Notes: generated by a model not told the origin, from the letters alone. 42,336 nt of DNA from Acidobacteriaceae bacterium (GCA_003134435.1 PLBE01000126.1:59757-102092); one strand, 5' to 3'. Numbered from the stretch's first letter, positions 7,108-15,606 are shown. A program made the numbers and translations.

Positions 7108-7632
7108 ATGACCCGCACCCCCGGAACTTATGCCGTGTTTGAAACCAGCGAAGGCAACATCGTTTGCCGCTTGTTTGAGAAGGATGCGCCCAAGACAGTC
7201 GCCAACTTCATCGAACTCACCGAAGGCAAACGCGAATGGACCCATCCCACAACCCGCAAGAAGAGTACCGACCCCCTCTATCACGGAACCGTCTTCCATC
7301 GCGTGATTCCCGACTTCATGATCCAGGGCGGGGACCCGATGGGTACCGGTTTTGGCGGTCCCGGCTACCAGTTTGAGGACGAAACCAAGGGTTCGCCCCA
7401 TCGTTTTGACAAGCCTGGCAAACTGGCCATGGCGAACTCCGGCCCCAATACCAACGGGTCGCAGTTTTTCATCACGGTTGCCAATACCGACTGGCTCACC
7501 GGCAAGCACACCATCTTTGGCGAAGTTGTTGAGGGACACGACGTGGTCGAGAAAATTTCGAAATCCCCTCGCAACCGCCAGGACCGTCCCGACAAAGACG
7601 TCGTGGTCAAGTCGGTGAAGATCGAACGCTGA
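7108..7632 (+). CDS. Cytosolic peptidyl-prolyl cis-trans isomerase, cyclophilin type
   Basis: The 174-residue protein is a bare cyclophilin domain with no signal peptide. The ATG at 7108 follows GAAAGGTGG. It carries FHRVIPDFMIQGGDPMG, NGSQFFITVANTDWLTGKHTIFG and a normal C-terminal strand, so the active site looks complete. Unlike its exported neighbour it keeps the tryptophan of the WLTGKH segment. The two genes share long identical segments (FHRVIPDFMIQGGDP, NGSQFFIT) and probably arose by tandem duplication, followed by gain or loss of export. They may be co-transcribed. Confidence 0.94.
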   Translation: MTRTPGTYAVFETSEGNIVCRLFEKDAPKTVANFIELTEGKREWTHPTTRKKSTDPLYHGTVFHRVIPDFMIQGGDPMGTGFGGPGYQFEDETKGSPHRFDKPGKLAMANSGPNTNGSQFFITVANTDWLTGKHTIFGEVVEGHDVVEKISKSPRNRQDRPDKDVVVKSVKIER

Positions 7633-7635
7633 GAT

Positions 7636-7717
7636 CGAATATCTAAGCTCGGATATCTAAGAACAAATATCTACGATCGAACGCCCGGTGCCCCACGTCT
7701 CGCCGTTGAGACGTGGG
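7636..7717. repeat. Tandem 'ATATCTAAG' words followed by a perfect 10-bp hairpin
   Basis: ATATCTAAG or a close variant appears three times between 7636 and 7674, bounded by GATCGAA words. A perfect stem CCCACGTCTC (7692-7701) / GAGACGTGGG (7708-7717) with loop GCCGTT follows. No T-run follows the stem, so it is not a classic intrinsic terminator, although it lies at the end of the cyclophilin genes. Confidence 0.75.
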
Positions 7718-7791
7718 ATCCGCGCCCCACACCGTTGTGCGTCTCGTCACAGCCCTCCGTGATCGCTAGCCTAGTTTTACCCGTCCCCATC

Positions 7792-7797
7792 TATAAT
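7792..7797 (+). promoter_or_regulatory. -10 box (TATAAT) for icd
   Basis: A consensus TATAAT lies 35 bases before the icd ATG. No matching -35 is evident at 16-18 bases. The leader that follows contains GGAGG at 7820-7824. Confidence 0.5.
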
Positions 7798-7832
7798 GAT
7801 ACTTTCCTTTGCGATTTCTGGAGGATAGGTGC

Positions 7833-9251
7833 ATGGCGTCGTTCAACGGAGTTCCCGTTCCACCCAACGGACAGAAAATTGAATACAGCAACGGCAAGTA
7901 CCGCGTGCCCGATCACCCGATCGTCCCGTTCATCGAAGGGGACGGCACCGGCCGCGACATCTGGAAAGCCTCCGTCCGCGTCTTCGACGCCGCCGTCGAA
8001 AAGGCCTACAACGGCAAACGCTCCGTGGCCTGGTACGAAGTCTTCGCGGGAGAAAAAGCCAAAGCCCGTTTCCAGAACTGGCTGCCCGACGACACCATCA
8101 GCGCGATCCGCGAATTTCGCGTGGCCATCAAAGGCCCGCTGACTACGCCTGTCGGAGGCGGCATTCGCTCCCTCAACGTGGCTCTGCGTCAGATCCTCGA
8201 TCTCTACTCCTGCGTGCGGCCCGTAAAGTATTACGCCGGCGTGCCCTCGCCCGTGAAGCATCCCGAACGCATGAATATCGTCATCTTCCGCGAAAACACG
8301 GAGGACGTCTACGCCGGCATCGAGTGGGAAGAAGGCACCGCCGATTGCGCCCGCCTCATTGAGTTCCTCAACAAAGACATGTTGAAGGGCGGCAAGAAAC
8401 AGATCCGCCTCGATTCCGGCGTCGGCATCAAACCCATGTCCATCACCGGCACCAAGCGCCTGGTTCGGATGGCCATTCGGCACGCTCTCGAAAACAAAAA
8501 CAAAGCCGTCACCCTCGTTCACAAAGGCAACATCCAGAAATTCACCGAGGGCGCGTTTCGCAAGTGGGGATACGAAATCGCTACCGAGGAATTCCGCGAA
8601 CAAGTCATTACCGAGCGCGAGAGCTGGATCATCGACAACAAAGACAAGAATCCTAGCCTCACAGTCGCGCAAAATGCTGAACTGGTCGAGCCCGGAATGG
8701 AATTCGCGCCACCGGAATTTCGTCAGGCCGTGGAAAAAGAAGTGCAGCAAGTCCTCGATTCCATCTACGCCACCCACGGCAAAGGCGCGTGGAAGAAGAA
8801 GCTGATGATCAACGACCGCATCGCCGACTCCATCTTCCAGCAGGTAGTGACGCGAGCCGATGAATACAGCGTTCTCGCCACCCCCAATCTGAACGGAGAC
8901 TATATCTCCGACGCCTGCGCCGCCCAGGTTGGCGGTCTCGGCATCGCCCCTGGAGCCAACGTCGGCGACGGCTACGCCATCTTCGAAGCCACTCACGGCA
9001 CCGCTCCCAAATACGCCGACAAAGACGTCATCAACCCCGGCTCCGTGATTCTTTCGGGAGTCATGATGTTCCGCTTCCTGGGATGGACCGAAGCCGCGGA
9101 TCTGATCGAACAAAGCCTCGAACGCACTATCGAACAGAAGAAAGTTACCTACGACTTCGAGCGCCTGATGCAAGGCGCAACCAAAGTAAAGACCAGCGAA
9201 TTTGCCACCTGCATGATCGAAAACATGCACGTCGCCGTGGCTGCGGACTGA
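7833..9251 (+). CDS. icd: Isocitrate dehydrogenase (NADP-dependent type)
   Basis: The 472-residue enzyme converts isocitrate to 2-oxoglutarate and CO2 in the TCA cycle. The ATG at 7833 follows GGAGG at a good distance. Family marks are [10 protein letters not shown] near the N-terminus; [20 protein letters not shown] with the substrate-binding serine and arginines; [27 protein letters not shown]; the metal-binding [15 protein letters not shown]; and [19 protein letters not shown] at the cofactor site. It is longer than the roughly 416-residue E. coli enzyme because of added segments in the middle. NADP use is inferred from family resemblance. mdh follows, so two TCA-cycle dehydrogenases are adjacent. 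Confidence 0.95.
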   Translation: MASFNGVPVPPNGQKIEYSNGKYRVPDHPIVPFIEGDGTGRDIWKASVRVFDAAVEKAYNGKRSVAWYEVFAGEKAKARFQNWLPDDTISAIREFRVAIKGPLTTPVGGGIRSLNVALRQILDLYSCVRPVKYYAGVPSPVKHPERMNIVIFRENTEDVYAGIEWEEGTADCARLIEFLNKDMLKGGKKQIRLDSGVGIKPMSITGTKRLVRMAIRHALENKNKAVTLVHKGNIQKFTEGAFRKWGYEIATEEFREQVITERESWIIDNKDKNPSLTVAQNAELVEPGMEFAPPEFRQAVEKEVQQVLDSIYATHGKGAWKKKLMINDRIADSIFQQVVTRADEYSVLATPNLNGDYISDACAAQVGGLGIAPGANVGDGYAIFEATHGTAPKYADKDVINPGSVILSGVMMFRFLGWTEAADLIEQSLERTIEQKKVTYDFERLMQGATKVKTSEFATCMIENMHVAVAAD

Positions 9252-9261
9252 TTCGCATCAA

Positions 9262-9365
9262 GGTATGCCTTCAGTCATACCATAGGTGCGGTTTCGAAAA
9301 GTTTTCGGGAAGGGTACGACTTTAGTCGTGCCGCTAACGTTCAAAAATAATGCGGGCTTTAGCCC
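9262..9365. repeat. Three short palindromes filling the icd-mdh spacer
   Basis: The spacer holds three stem-loops: GGTATG/CATACC at 9262-9281, GGTACGAC/GTCGTGCC (one G-U) at 9313-9332, and GGGCT/AGCCC at 9354-9365. The first two share the plan GGYAYG...CRTRCC with a CT-rich centre. A similar palindrome stands after mdh (10339-10356). None has a T-run. Confidence 0.8.
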
Positions 9366-9381
9366 CTGAGGGAAACACTTC

Positions 9382-10308
9382 ATGCGCAATAAAGTCACCA
9401 TCGTAGGTTCCGGAAACGTAGGCGCCACCGCTGCTCACTGGATCGCCTCCAAAGAACTCGCCGACGTAGTCCTCATCGACATCGTCGAAGGCGTCCCGCA
9501 AGGCAAAGGCCTCGACCTGCTCGAAGCCATGCCCATCGAGAAGCGCGACTCCGCCATCCTCGGCACCAACGACTACGCCGACACTGCCAACTCCGACATC
9601 GTCGTCATCACCGCTGGAATTCCGCGCAAACCTGGCATGAGCCGCGACGATCTACTCAACACCAACCACAAAATCATGAACGACGTAGTCGGCAAGATCG
9701 TGCACCACTCGCCGAACTGCATCCTCATCATCGTCTCCAACCCGCTCGACGCCATGGCGCAAGCCGCCTACAAGATGAGCGGCTTCCCCCGCGAGCGCGT
9801 CATCGGCATGGCCGGAGTGCTCGACTCCGCCCGCTTCCGCGCCTTCATCGCCCAGGAACTCAAAGTCAGCGTCGAGAACGTGACCGCCTTCGTCCTCGGC
9901 GGACACGGCGACACCATGGTTCCTCTTCCCCGCTATTCCACTGTCGCCGGCATTCCGATTACTGAACTGATGGATAAGGCCACGCTAGACCGGATCGTGC
10001 AGCGCACCCGCGACGGTGGTGCCGAGATCGTCAAACATCTGAAAACCGGCTCCGCCTACTACGCCCCGTCGGCCGCCGCCACCGAAATGGTCGAAGCCAT
10101 CCTCAAGGACAAGAAAAAAATTCTCCCCTGCGCCGCCTACCTCAACGGAGAGTATGGCATCCACGGCCTCTTCGTAGGCGTCCCCGTGAAACTCGGCTCC
10201 AAAGGAATCGAGCAAATCATCGAGATCAAACTCACCGCGGAAGAAAAAGCGGCCCTCGACAAGAGCGCCGCCGCCGTGAAAGAACTCATCGCGGTGATCA
10301 ACGTTTAG
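9382..10308 (+). CDS. mdh: Malate dehydrogenase (NAD, LDH-like type)
   Basis: The 308-residue enzyme interconverts malate and oxaloacetate. The Rossmann motif [10 protein letters not shown] stands at 9-18, and D33 at the end of the second strand favours NAD over NADP. Substrate-binding arginines R82 and R88 lie in the [14 protein letters not shown] loop. R82 at the loop position marks a malate rather than lactate dehydrogenase. D148 and R151 in LDSARFR and the catalytic H175 in [12 protein letters not shown] complete the site. Length is typical of the LDH-like malate dehydrogenases. A GAGGG lies upstream of the ATG. It stands 130 bases after icd, with palindromes between them. Confidence 0.96.
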   Translation: MRNKVTIVGSGNVGATAAHWIASKELADVVLIDIVEGVPQGKGLDLLEAMPIEKRDSAILGTNDYADTANSDIVVITAGIPRKPGMSRDDLLNTNHKIMNDVVGKIVHHSPNCILIIVSNPLDAMAQAAYKMSGFPRERVIGMAGVLDSARFRAFIAQELKVSVENVTAFVLGGHGDTMVPLPRYSTVAGIPITELMDKATLDRIVQRTRDGGAEIVKHLKTGSAYYAPSAAATEMVEAILKDKKKILPCAAYLNGEYGIHGLFVGVPVKLGSKGIEQIIEIKLTAEEKAALDKSAAAVKELIAVINV

Positions 10309-10338
10309 AAGCGGGCCCCTTTCATGGACATGTGGTGG

Positions 10339-10356
10339 GCATGGCTGTAGCCATGC
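10339..10356. repeat. Short palindrome after mdh
   Basis: GCATGGCT/AGCCATGC around a GT centre, perfect apart from the loop. It resembles the icd-mdh palindromes in plan, with a CTGTAG centre against CTTTAG there. Confidence 0.75.
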
Positions 10357-10460
10357 ATGAGTGAAAACCGTACTTGATTTGTCTTCCACCCAGCGTCAGA
10401 ATATGTTTGGTTAGATTGCACGTTGCGATGCAGGTTATGCGCGGAAGCATATACTGACTG

Positions 10461-11204
10461 TTGGTACTGCTTGTAGTCACGGGATTGGTGTCGCCGATTT
10501 CAGGCCAGGTTCCACGATACCGTATAACAGCAACGACAACCACGAACGGCTCTCAGCGCTTGGCAAGCATGCCCTACACAGTGGAGTACAGGATCAGTAG
10601 TGTGCAGTCGTTACGCAATGGAACCGCGCTCACTCATCAGTCCACCGAGGTGAAAGCAATGGATTCCGAGGGGCGCCGAATGATAGCGTCGTCACCCGCC
10701 GAATGGCCTGGGGACAAGGTGCCGACCACCCTTGTCAGCGTTACCGACCCTGTGGCGCGAACAAACTACCTTTGGCGTTCTCCCGGCAAGCAGGTAACAT
10801 TGACAACAACTGACACGCTTCTGGCCTCGGGACGCAACTGCGCCAAGATCGCCAAGACCACTTCTACGCCGGACTGGATCCAGCACGAGAAGTTAGAAAC
10901 GGAAGACCTCGGGACGGCAACGATTCAAGGCATTGAAGCTCATGGCCAACGAATCTCCACGACGGTTCCCGCGGGCGCATTTGGAAACACCGCTCCTTTT
11001 GTGAGCGTATCCGAGACTTGGACGGCCGTTGACCCCGCCCTGAAGGATCTGCTGGTCCACCAAAAAACCGTCGATCCCCGAATCGGATCGGTTACCACCG
11101 AAGTGGTGAGCTTCAGGCGCGGTGAGCCGGACCGAGCGACTTTCCAGCCGCCGGAGGGTTACGAGGTTGTGGAGACGACCGCGTCCGACTTTGCGTGCAA
11201 GTAG
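10461..11204 (+). CDS. Hypothetical exported protein; signal peptide interrupted by a stop
   Basis: The open frame begins at a TTG (10461) in the middle of a hydrophobic stretch (LVVTGLVSPISGQ) that looks like the second half of a signal peptide. In the same frame ATG codons stand at 10428 and 10437, but TGA at 10455-10457 lies between them and the hydrophobic core. If that TGA were a sense codon, the product would begin MRGSIY, one residue, then LLVLLVVTGLV, a normal signal peptide. The mature part (about 230 residues) is rich in Thr, Ser and Val, and has two cysteines; I recognise no family. It may be a recent pseudogene, a non-ATG start, or a sequencing error. Confidence 0.5.
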   Translation: MVLLVVTGLVSPISGQVPRYRITATTTTNGSQRLASMPYTVEYRISSVQSLRNGTALTHQSTEVKAMDSEGRRMIASSPAEWPGDKVPTTLVSVTDPVARTNYLWRSPGKQVTLTTTDTLLASGRNCAKIAKTTSTPDWIQHEKLETEDLGTATIQGIEAHGQRISTTVPAGAFGNTAPFVSVSETWTAVDPALKDLLVHQKTVDPRIGSVTTEVVSFRRGEPDRATFQPPEGYEVVETTASDFACK

Positions 11205-11412
11205 ATGACGGCGAATGGAAGCCGTCCTTGGTTGACTTCAGGCCAGCTCCGACACACGCGAGCCCGGTTGGGTGGCGTGCGCAATTCGTATTCCACTTTG
11301 CGATGAAGCTCCGTGCCCCAGGTTCGCGCCCGCCTTTTGGGCGCTAACCTGGGTCTCAACGATCTCCACCCCGGCCGAGATACTCACACGCGACTCGCGC
11401 GGTCCACCAGGA

Positions 11413-11441
11413 TTGAACGATCCCCCTGACCCCGCTATAGT
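11413..11441 (+). promoter_or_regulatory. Sigma-70-like promoter for the LysR gene
   Basis: TTGAAC (11413-11418), a 17-base spacer and TATAGT (11436-11441) form a good promoter that would start transcription about a dozen bases before the ATG at 11460. Confidence 0.55.
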
Positions 11442-11459
11442 GTCTCAGTTAACGACCTC

Positions 11460-12380
11460 ATGGACTTCGATCAGCTCGAAATCTTCCTCGAAGTGGCGCG
11501 CCTCTCCAGTTTCTCCCGCGCGGCGGAGAAGCGTTTCCGCACCCAACCCGCCATCTCCTCCCAGATTCGCGCCCTCGAAGAAGAAGTCGGCGCCCGCCTC
11601 CTCGACCGCTCCGGAGGCCGCGTCTCGCTCACCGCCTCCGGCAAGCTGTTTTTCAAGTATGCCGAGGAAACGCTGGAGCGCCGCAAGACCATCCTCACCG
11701 AGATCGCCGAGACCGAACGCGTGCCCCGCGGCGAAATTGTCGTCGGAGCCAATGAAGGCACCTGCCTTCACATCCTGCCCGAGGTCTTCGCGCAATTCAA
11801 GCGCGACTATCCGAATGTCGCCGTGAGCATCAAGCGCTCCGACTACGCCCGGATTCTCGAATCGATTCTCGAGAACGTGGTCGACTTCGGCGTCGTCTCC
11901 CTTCCCGTAACCGACAACCGCCTCGAAGCCCAGATGATTCATCGCGATGAACTGGTCGTAATCACAGCTCCGAATCATGCCCTCGCCGCCAAAAAGTCCG
12001 TCACTGTCGCGGAGGTCTCGGCCTATCCCCTCGTCGTGCCAAAACTCGGTCACACTCGTGATGCGCTCGACGCCCTCTTCTATGACCATCACCTGAAACC
12101 GAACCTGGCCATGGAACTCGATTCCAGCGAACTGCTGAAGCGCTTTGTGGCCGCCGGCGTCGGCGTCGGATTCATCGCCCGCTCCAATATCGAAGAAGAC
12201 ATCCGGGCCAGAGCCCTGGTTGCGATCACGCTTGCCGACGCGCAGATCCGTCGCGATCTGGCCATCGTGTTCCGCAAAGACAAGTCGCATAGCCGCGCCG
12301 CCCGCGCCTTCATGGAAATCGCCATCAAGCAAAAAAACTTTTCCTCCGCAGGGGTTGGAGCGGGAAAGCGATCCAAATGA
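11460..12380 (+). CDS. LysR-family transcriptional regulator
   Basis: The 306-residue protein has the LysR winged helix-turn-helix at residues 1-60 (MDFDQLEIFLEVARLSSFSR...TQPAISSQIRALEEEVGARL) and the linker helix GGRVSLTASGKLFFKYAEETL. A periplasmic-binding-like effector domain follows (about 90-300, starting GEIVVGANEGTCLHILPEVF). The effector is not predictable. LysR proteins often control a neighbouring gene; here the next gene overlaps by four bases (ATGA), so the POTRA protein is translationally coupled to the regulator rather than divergently controlled. That is uncommon for a LysR gene. Confidence 0.93.
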   Translation: MDFDQLEIFLEVARLSSFSRAAEKRFRTQPAISSQIRALEEEVGARLLDRSGGRVSLTASGKLFFKYAEETLERRKTILTEIAETERVPRGEIVVGANEGTCLHILPEVFAQFKRDYPNVAVSIKRSDYARILESILENVVDFGVVSLPVTDNRLEAQMIHRDELVVITAPNHALAAKKSVTVAEVSAYPLVVPKLGHTRDALDALFYDHHLKPNLAMELDSSELLKRFVAAGVGVGFIARSNIEEDIRARALVAITLADAQIRRDLAIVFRKDKSHSRAARAFMEIAIKQKNFSSAGVGAGKRSK

Positions 12381-13720
12381 CTCGCCTTGCACCCGCTTTA
12401 CTCTGCCTGTCGATCCTGCTTCAGGCCGCCACCGGCCAGAAGCAACCCGTCCACAGCCAGACGGCGTCGGCCTCCGCCTATAAACTCATCGCCCTGAAAG
12501 TCACTGGAACGACGCGCTACACCGACCAGGAGATTCTCGCCGCAAGCGGCCTGCGGCTTGGCCAGAATGCGGCCGATGGCGACTTCAAAGAAGCAGTGCA
12601 GCGCCTCGGCGACTCCGGACTCTTCAGCGCGGTTGTCTATTCCTTTTCCTCTTCCGGAGCTGGCACCAAGCTCGAAATCCAGTTGACCGACACCGACCCG
12701 GGCAAACTTGTCCCCGCGCACTTCGACAACTTCGTCGGCTTCACCGACGCCGAACTTCTCGCCGCTTTGCAACGCAGTGTCCCACTGTTTAAGCAGTTGC
12801 TGCCCGTTGCCGGAACTATTCCGGACCACGTCTCGGAGGCGCTGCAAGCCTTGCTCACCGAAAAGAAATTTCCCGGGCGCGTGAGCTTCCTCCGCGAAGG
12901 CGACGAGTCCGGCGGCGCCCTGCACGGCATCAGCTACCGGATCGAAGAAGTCACCATTCTGATTCGCAGCGTCGAATTCCCTGGAGCTTCGCCCGAACAG
13001 ACATCCCTGCTCGCGGCCGCGGCCCGGCGCCTCGTCGGCGCTGAATACCAACGCGCTCGTCTGGCCGCCGTCGCCAAGTTCGACCTGCTGCCGCTCTACC
13101 TCGCGCGGGGATACCTGAATGCCTCGTTTGGACCATCCGACGCGCGCGTCGTCACCCAACCTGCCTCTGATCCCCAAACCCCCGCTGACCTTCATTCCGA
13201 AATTCAGGTCGATGCCATCCTCCCCGTCACCCCGGGCAAAGTTTACTCAACCTCCGCCGTCGTGTGGAAGGGTAACTCCGCCATCCCCGCCGCCGATCTC
13301 GCCCCGCTCCTCCATCTGCCGCTTGGCCAACCCGCCGATGCCGTCCGCCTCGGCGAAGACGTGAAGGCCGCGATCAAGCTCTACCGCAGCCACGGCTACA
13401 TGTCCGTTCAAATCAAGCCTGACGCGCAACTCGACGACGAAAAAAGCGCCGTGCATTACGACCTCAACGTGGTCGAAGGCGACCTCTACAGAATGGGAGA
13501 ATTTGAAATCAACGGTCTCGACACTCAGGCCAAGGCTCGGATGGTGGAGGCCTGGACTCTCCGCGAAGGCCAGCCCTACAACGCCGATTACCCGAAAAAG
13601 TTCCTCGAAGATACCCGGCAGATCGTCCCCCGCGGCGTTCGCTGGGCCGTGACCATTCATGAAGCTGTAAATGCCAAGGATAAGACTGTAGACGTGGAAA
13701 TCCGTTTCAAACAGCAGTAG
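12377..13720 (+). CDS. Exported POTRA-domain protein without an outer-membrane barrel
   Basis: The 447-residue protein starts with a signal peptide (MTRLAPALLCLSILLQAATG). It has POTRA-like repeats at about residues 35-110 (KLIALKVTGTTRYTDQEIL...GLFSAVVYSF), 190-260, 285-375 (VVWKGNSAIPAADLAPLL...YRSHGYMSVQI) and 376-445 (MGEFEINGLDTQAKARMV). Such domains bind client proteins in BamA/TamA/FtsQ-type systems, but a BamA protein would continue with some 350-400 barrel residues. This one stops after a complete POTRA strand (VDVEIRFKQQ), so it is probably a genuine periplasmic POTRA protein rather than a truncation. It overlaps the LysR gene by four bases. Confidence 0.8.
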   Translation: MTRLAPALLCLSILLQAATGQKQPVHSQTASASAYKLIALKVTGTTRYTDQEILAASGLRLGQNAADGDFKEAVQRLGDSGLFSAVVYSFSSSGAGTKLEIQLTDTDPGKLVPAHFDNFVGFTDAELLAALQRSVPLFKQLLPVAGTIPDHVSEALQALLTEKKFPGRVSFLREGDESGGALHGISYRIEEVTILIRSVEFPGASPEQTSLLAAAARRLVGAEYQRARLAAVAKFDLLPLYLARGYLNASFGPSDARVVTQPASDPQTPADLHSEIQVDAILPVTPGKVYSTSAVVWKGNSAIPAADLAPLLHLPLGQPADAVRLGEDVKAAIKLYRSHGYMSVQIKPDAQLDDEKSAVHYDLNVVEGDLYRMGEFEINGLDTQAKARMVEAWTLREGQPYNADYPKKFLEDTRQIVPRGVRWAVTIHEAVNAKDKTVDVEIRFKQQ

Positions 13721-13845
13721 AAGGCAACGTCGCCCGCCGCGGTGGAAGACTATTTTTGTAACCCAAGCACGAGTTAGAATCTCTGTATCATAGTAGTACT
13801 TGTTTTTGCGTTTTCGAATCAATACTCTATTTCACGGAGACAAGA

Positions 13846-14196
13846 ATGAAAGCGAATCGGATCGCGGCTGCGATGCTTGGAATGCAAATGTTGCTGGGGG
13901 TTGCGGCCGTTCCCGCCCTGGCCGCTGGCAAGAGCCAGACCTTGACCGGCGAAGTGAGCGACGCCATGTGCGGAGCCAAACACGAGATGCCCGGCAGCGC
14001 TGCGGATTGCACGCGCGGCTGCATCAAGCATGGGTCGAAGTATGCTCTGGTTGTGGGCGACAAAGTCTATACCCTGGAAACCTCGGATAAGGCCGCGCTC
14101 GATAAGCTCAACGATCTGGCCGGAGCCAAGGCCAAGATCACCGGAGAAGTGGACGGTAGCACGATCGCCGTAAAGTCAGTGGCCGCCGGCTCATAA
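13846..14196 (+). CDS. Small exported protein with conserved Cys/His segment, unknown function
   Basis: The 116-residue product has a signal peptide (about residues 1-27, MKANRIAAAMLGMQMLLGV...ALAA). The short mature domain carries LTGEVSDAMCGAKHEMPG, DCTRGCIKHGSKYALVVGDKVYTL and a C-terminal strand pattern ending IAVKSVAAG. The three cysteines and two histidines in the first half suggest a disulfide or metal site. I believe related small proteins are common in Acidobacteriota, but I cannot name the function. GGAGA at 13836-13840 is a good ribosome binding site. A strong terminator closes the gene. Confidence 0.8.
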   Translation: MKANRIAAAMLGMQMLLGVAAVPALAAGKSQTLTGEVSDAMCGAKHEMPGSAADCTRGCIKHGSKYALVVGDKVYTLETSDKAALDKLNDLAGAKAKITGEVDGSTIAVKSVAAGS

Positions 14197-14255
14197 ACGG
14201 GTGGTTTCTGAGAACGGACGAAACGGCCTGTTGGCTTAGCGCAAAGCGTACAAAA

Positions 14256-14280
14256 AAACCGGCGGATTTCCCGCCGGTTT
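14256..14280. terminator. Bidirectional intrinsic terminator
   Basis: A perfect 10-base stem AAACCGGCGG/CCGCCGGTTT with a 5-base loop stands between two convergent genes. On the plus strand it is followed by TTTCCTATTTTCC. On the minus strand it is followed by a T-run, from the A-run at 14252-14258. It should therefore end both the small exported protein gene and the M48 protease gene. Confidence 0.85.
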
Positions 14281-14308
14281 CCTATTTTCCTCTATTTCTA
14301 GTCTGCCG

Positions 14309-15565
14309 TTAATTCTGGTTCGGAGTGTCGTCGCGTCGCTTCAGCGTCGGACGATCATCGTCGCTCTTGTCCGTGCCCGTCGAAGTCTTGTCCGTGCTTG
14401 AAGTGCGCCGCAGACTGGGCTTGCTCCCATCTTTCTCGTCAGTCACCTTGTGCCGGTTCTCGATCGTGGCCAGTCGCGATTTCACATCGTCAAACTCCGA
14501 CGTGGAAACGATGTACTGCGGCTTCGCCGGAAGAATCGTCGCAATCTCTTTTTGCGACTCCTCAATGCGATCGGGAGTCTGCGGGTGCGAAGCGAAAGCC
14601 TTCGCCAAAGTTCCCGGCTTCTTCTTTTCTTTTGCCTGAATTTTCTCGAAGAAGCTGATGAACGCCTGCGGATCGTATCCCGTCTTGTACATATATTGCA
14701 GCCCGAGATAATCCGCTTCCGCCTCGAAATTACGCTGGAATTTCATGAAGGTCAGTGGCAAAGCCAAGCCGCTCGCTTCATAGATTCCGTAACCAATGCC
14801 GCCACCCACAAAAATCAGAGGGATGGTTCCGATTTGCGCCCAATTCAGGCGCGTCATCTGGCGCGTCCCGTGGCGCGCGGCCACGTGCGCGATTTCATGC
14901 GCCATCACCCCCGCCAGTTCCGCTTCTTCGTCCGCCGCCAGAATCAGCCCGGAATTCACATAGAAAAAACCGCCCGGCAGCGCGAACGCATTCACTTCGT
15001 CGGAGTCGATCACCTTAATGCTGAACGGCACCTGCGCGTCCGAATTGCGTACCAGATTCTGCCCGATGCGATTGACGTACTCCGTAACCACCGGATCCTG
15101 CACCAGCTTCACGCTGTTCTCAACCTGCATCGCGTACTGCTTGCCCATCCTGATTTCGGTCTCGAGCGAATACCAGTTGCCCATGCCCCGCCCGCCCACC
15201 TTGCGATTCCCAATGGCATCCACATCGTCCTTGCCGCCATCGTGCTTGACCTTGCTGTCGTCCGGCTCCTGAATGGGAGGCGGCCCGCTCGGTGCCGTGG
15301 AATCACCCGCGCTCGTGGAAGCGTCCGGAGCTGGCGCTGGAGTCGTATCCTGAGGCGGCACCGGAGTCGAGGCCGTCCGCGTCGGGGCAGGCTGCGTGCC
15401 CTGCGCCGGCGCTGTTGCCGTCGGTGATGCCTGCGTTTGCGAAGTCGGTGTTTGCGACGTTTGCGCCGGAGCCGCTGGCGTCTGGGAACTTTGATCCTGC
15501 GCCCCCAGCGGCAACGTCATTATCGCCAGTAAACTCAGGGAAATCAGCAAGTTACGGAACTTCAT
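14309..15565 (-). CDS. Exported M48-family zinc metalloprotease
   Basis: The 418-residue protein has a signal peptide (MKFRNLLISLSLLAIMTLPLGA), then a long Gln/Thr/Pro/Ala/Ser-rich stretch (about 25-100) that is probably an unstructured linker. The M48 peptidase domain contains HEIAH at 223-227, two zinc histidines and the catalytic glutamate, and EAEAD at 281-285 for the third ligand. The C-terminus is polar and charged. The layout resembles BepA/LoiP-type periplasmic proteases that survey outer-membrane proteins. No TPR repeats are obvious, so it is closer to the short LoiP-like or Acidobacterial type. It is convergent with the gene before it and shares its terminator. Confidence 0.92.
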   Translation of the reverse strand: MKFRNLLISLSLLAIMTLPLGAQDQSSQTPAAPAQTSQTPTSQTQASPTATAPAQGTQPAPTRTASTPVPPQDTTPAPAPDASTSAGDSTAPSGPPPIQEPDDSKVKHDGGKDDVDAIGNRKVGGRGMGNWYSLETEIRMGKQYAMQVENSVKLVQDPVVTEYVNRIGQNLVRNSDAQVPFSIKVIDSDEVNAFALPGGFFYVNSGLILAADEEAELAGVMAHEIAHVAARHGTRQMTRLNWAQIGTIPLIFVGGGIGYGIYEASGLALPLTFMKFQRNFEAEADYLGLQYMYKTGYDPQAFISFFEKIQAKEKKKPGTLAKAFASHPQTPDRIEESQKEIATILPAKPQYIVSTSEFDDVKSRLATIENRHKVTDEKDGSKPSLRRTSSTDKTSTGTDKSDDDRPTLKRRDDTPNQN

Positions 15566-15600
15566 TTGGCTACCCCGCGGAAACCCGGTCGGTTGAAACC

Positions 15601-15606
15601 ATTATA
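15601..15606 (-). promoter_or_regulatory. -10 box (TATAAT, minus strand) for the M48 protease
   Basis: The minus strand reads TATAAT here, 35 bases upstream of the start codon at 15565. No clear -35 is seen at the usual distance. Confidence 0.4.

Noticed and set aside
7791-9230. A long open frame (479 codons) on the minus strand opposite icd
   Set aside because: It mirrors the codon bias of icd, has an odd Gly/Val/Phe/Asp composition, and icd is certain.
11445-12392. A 315-codon minus-strand frame opposite the LysR gene
   Set aside because: The LysR gene has a full domain match and a promoter; the other frame has neither.
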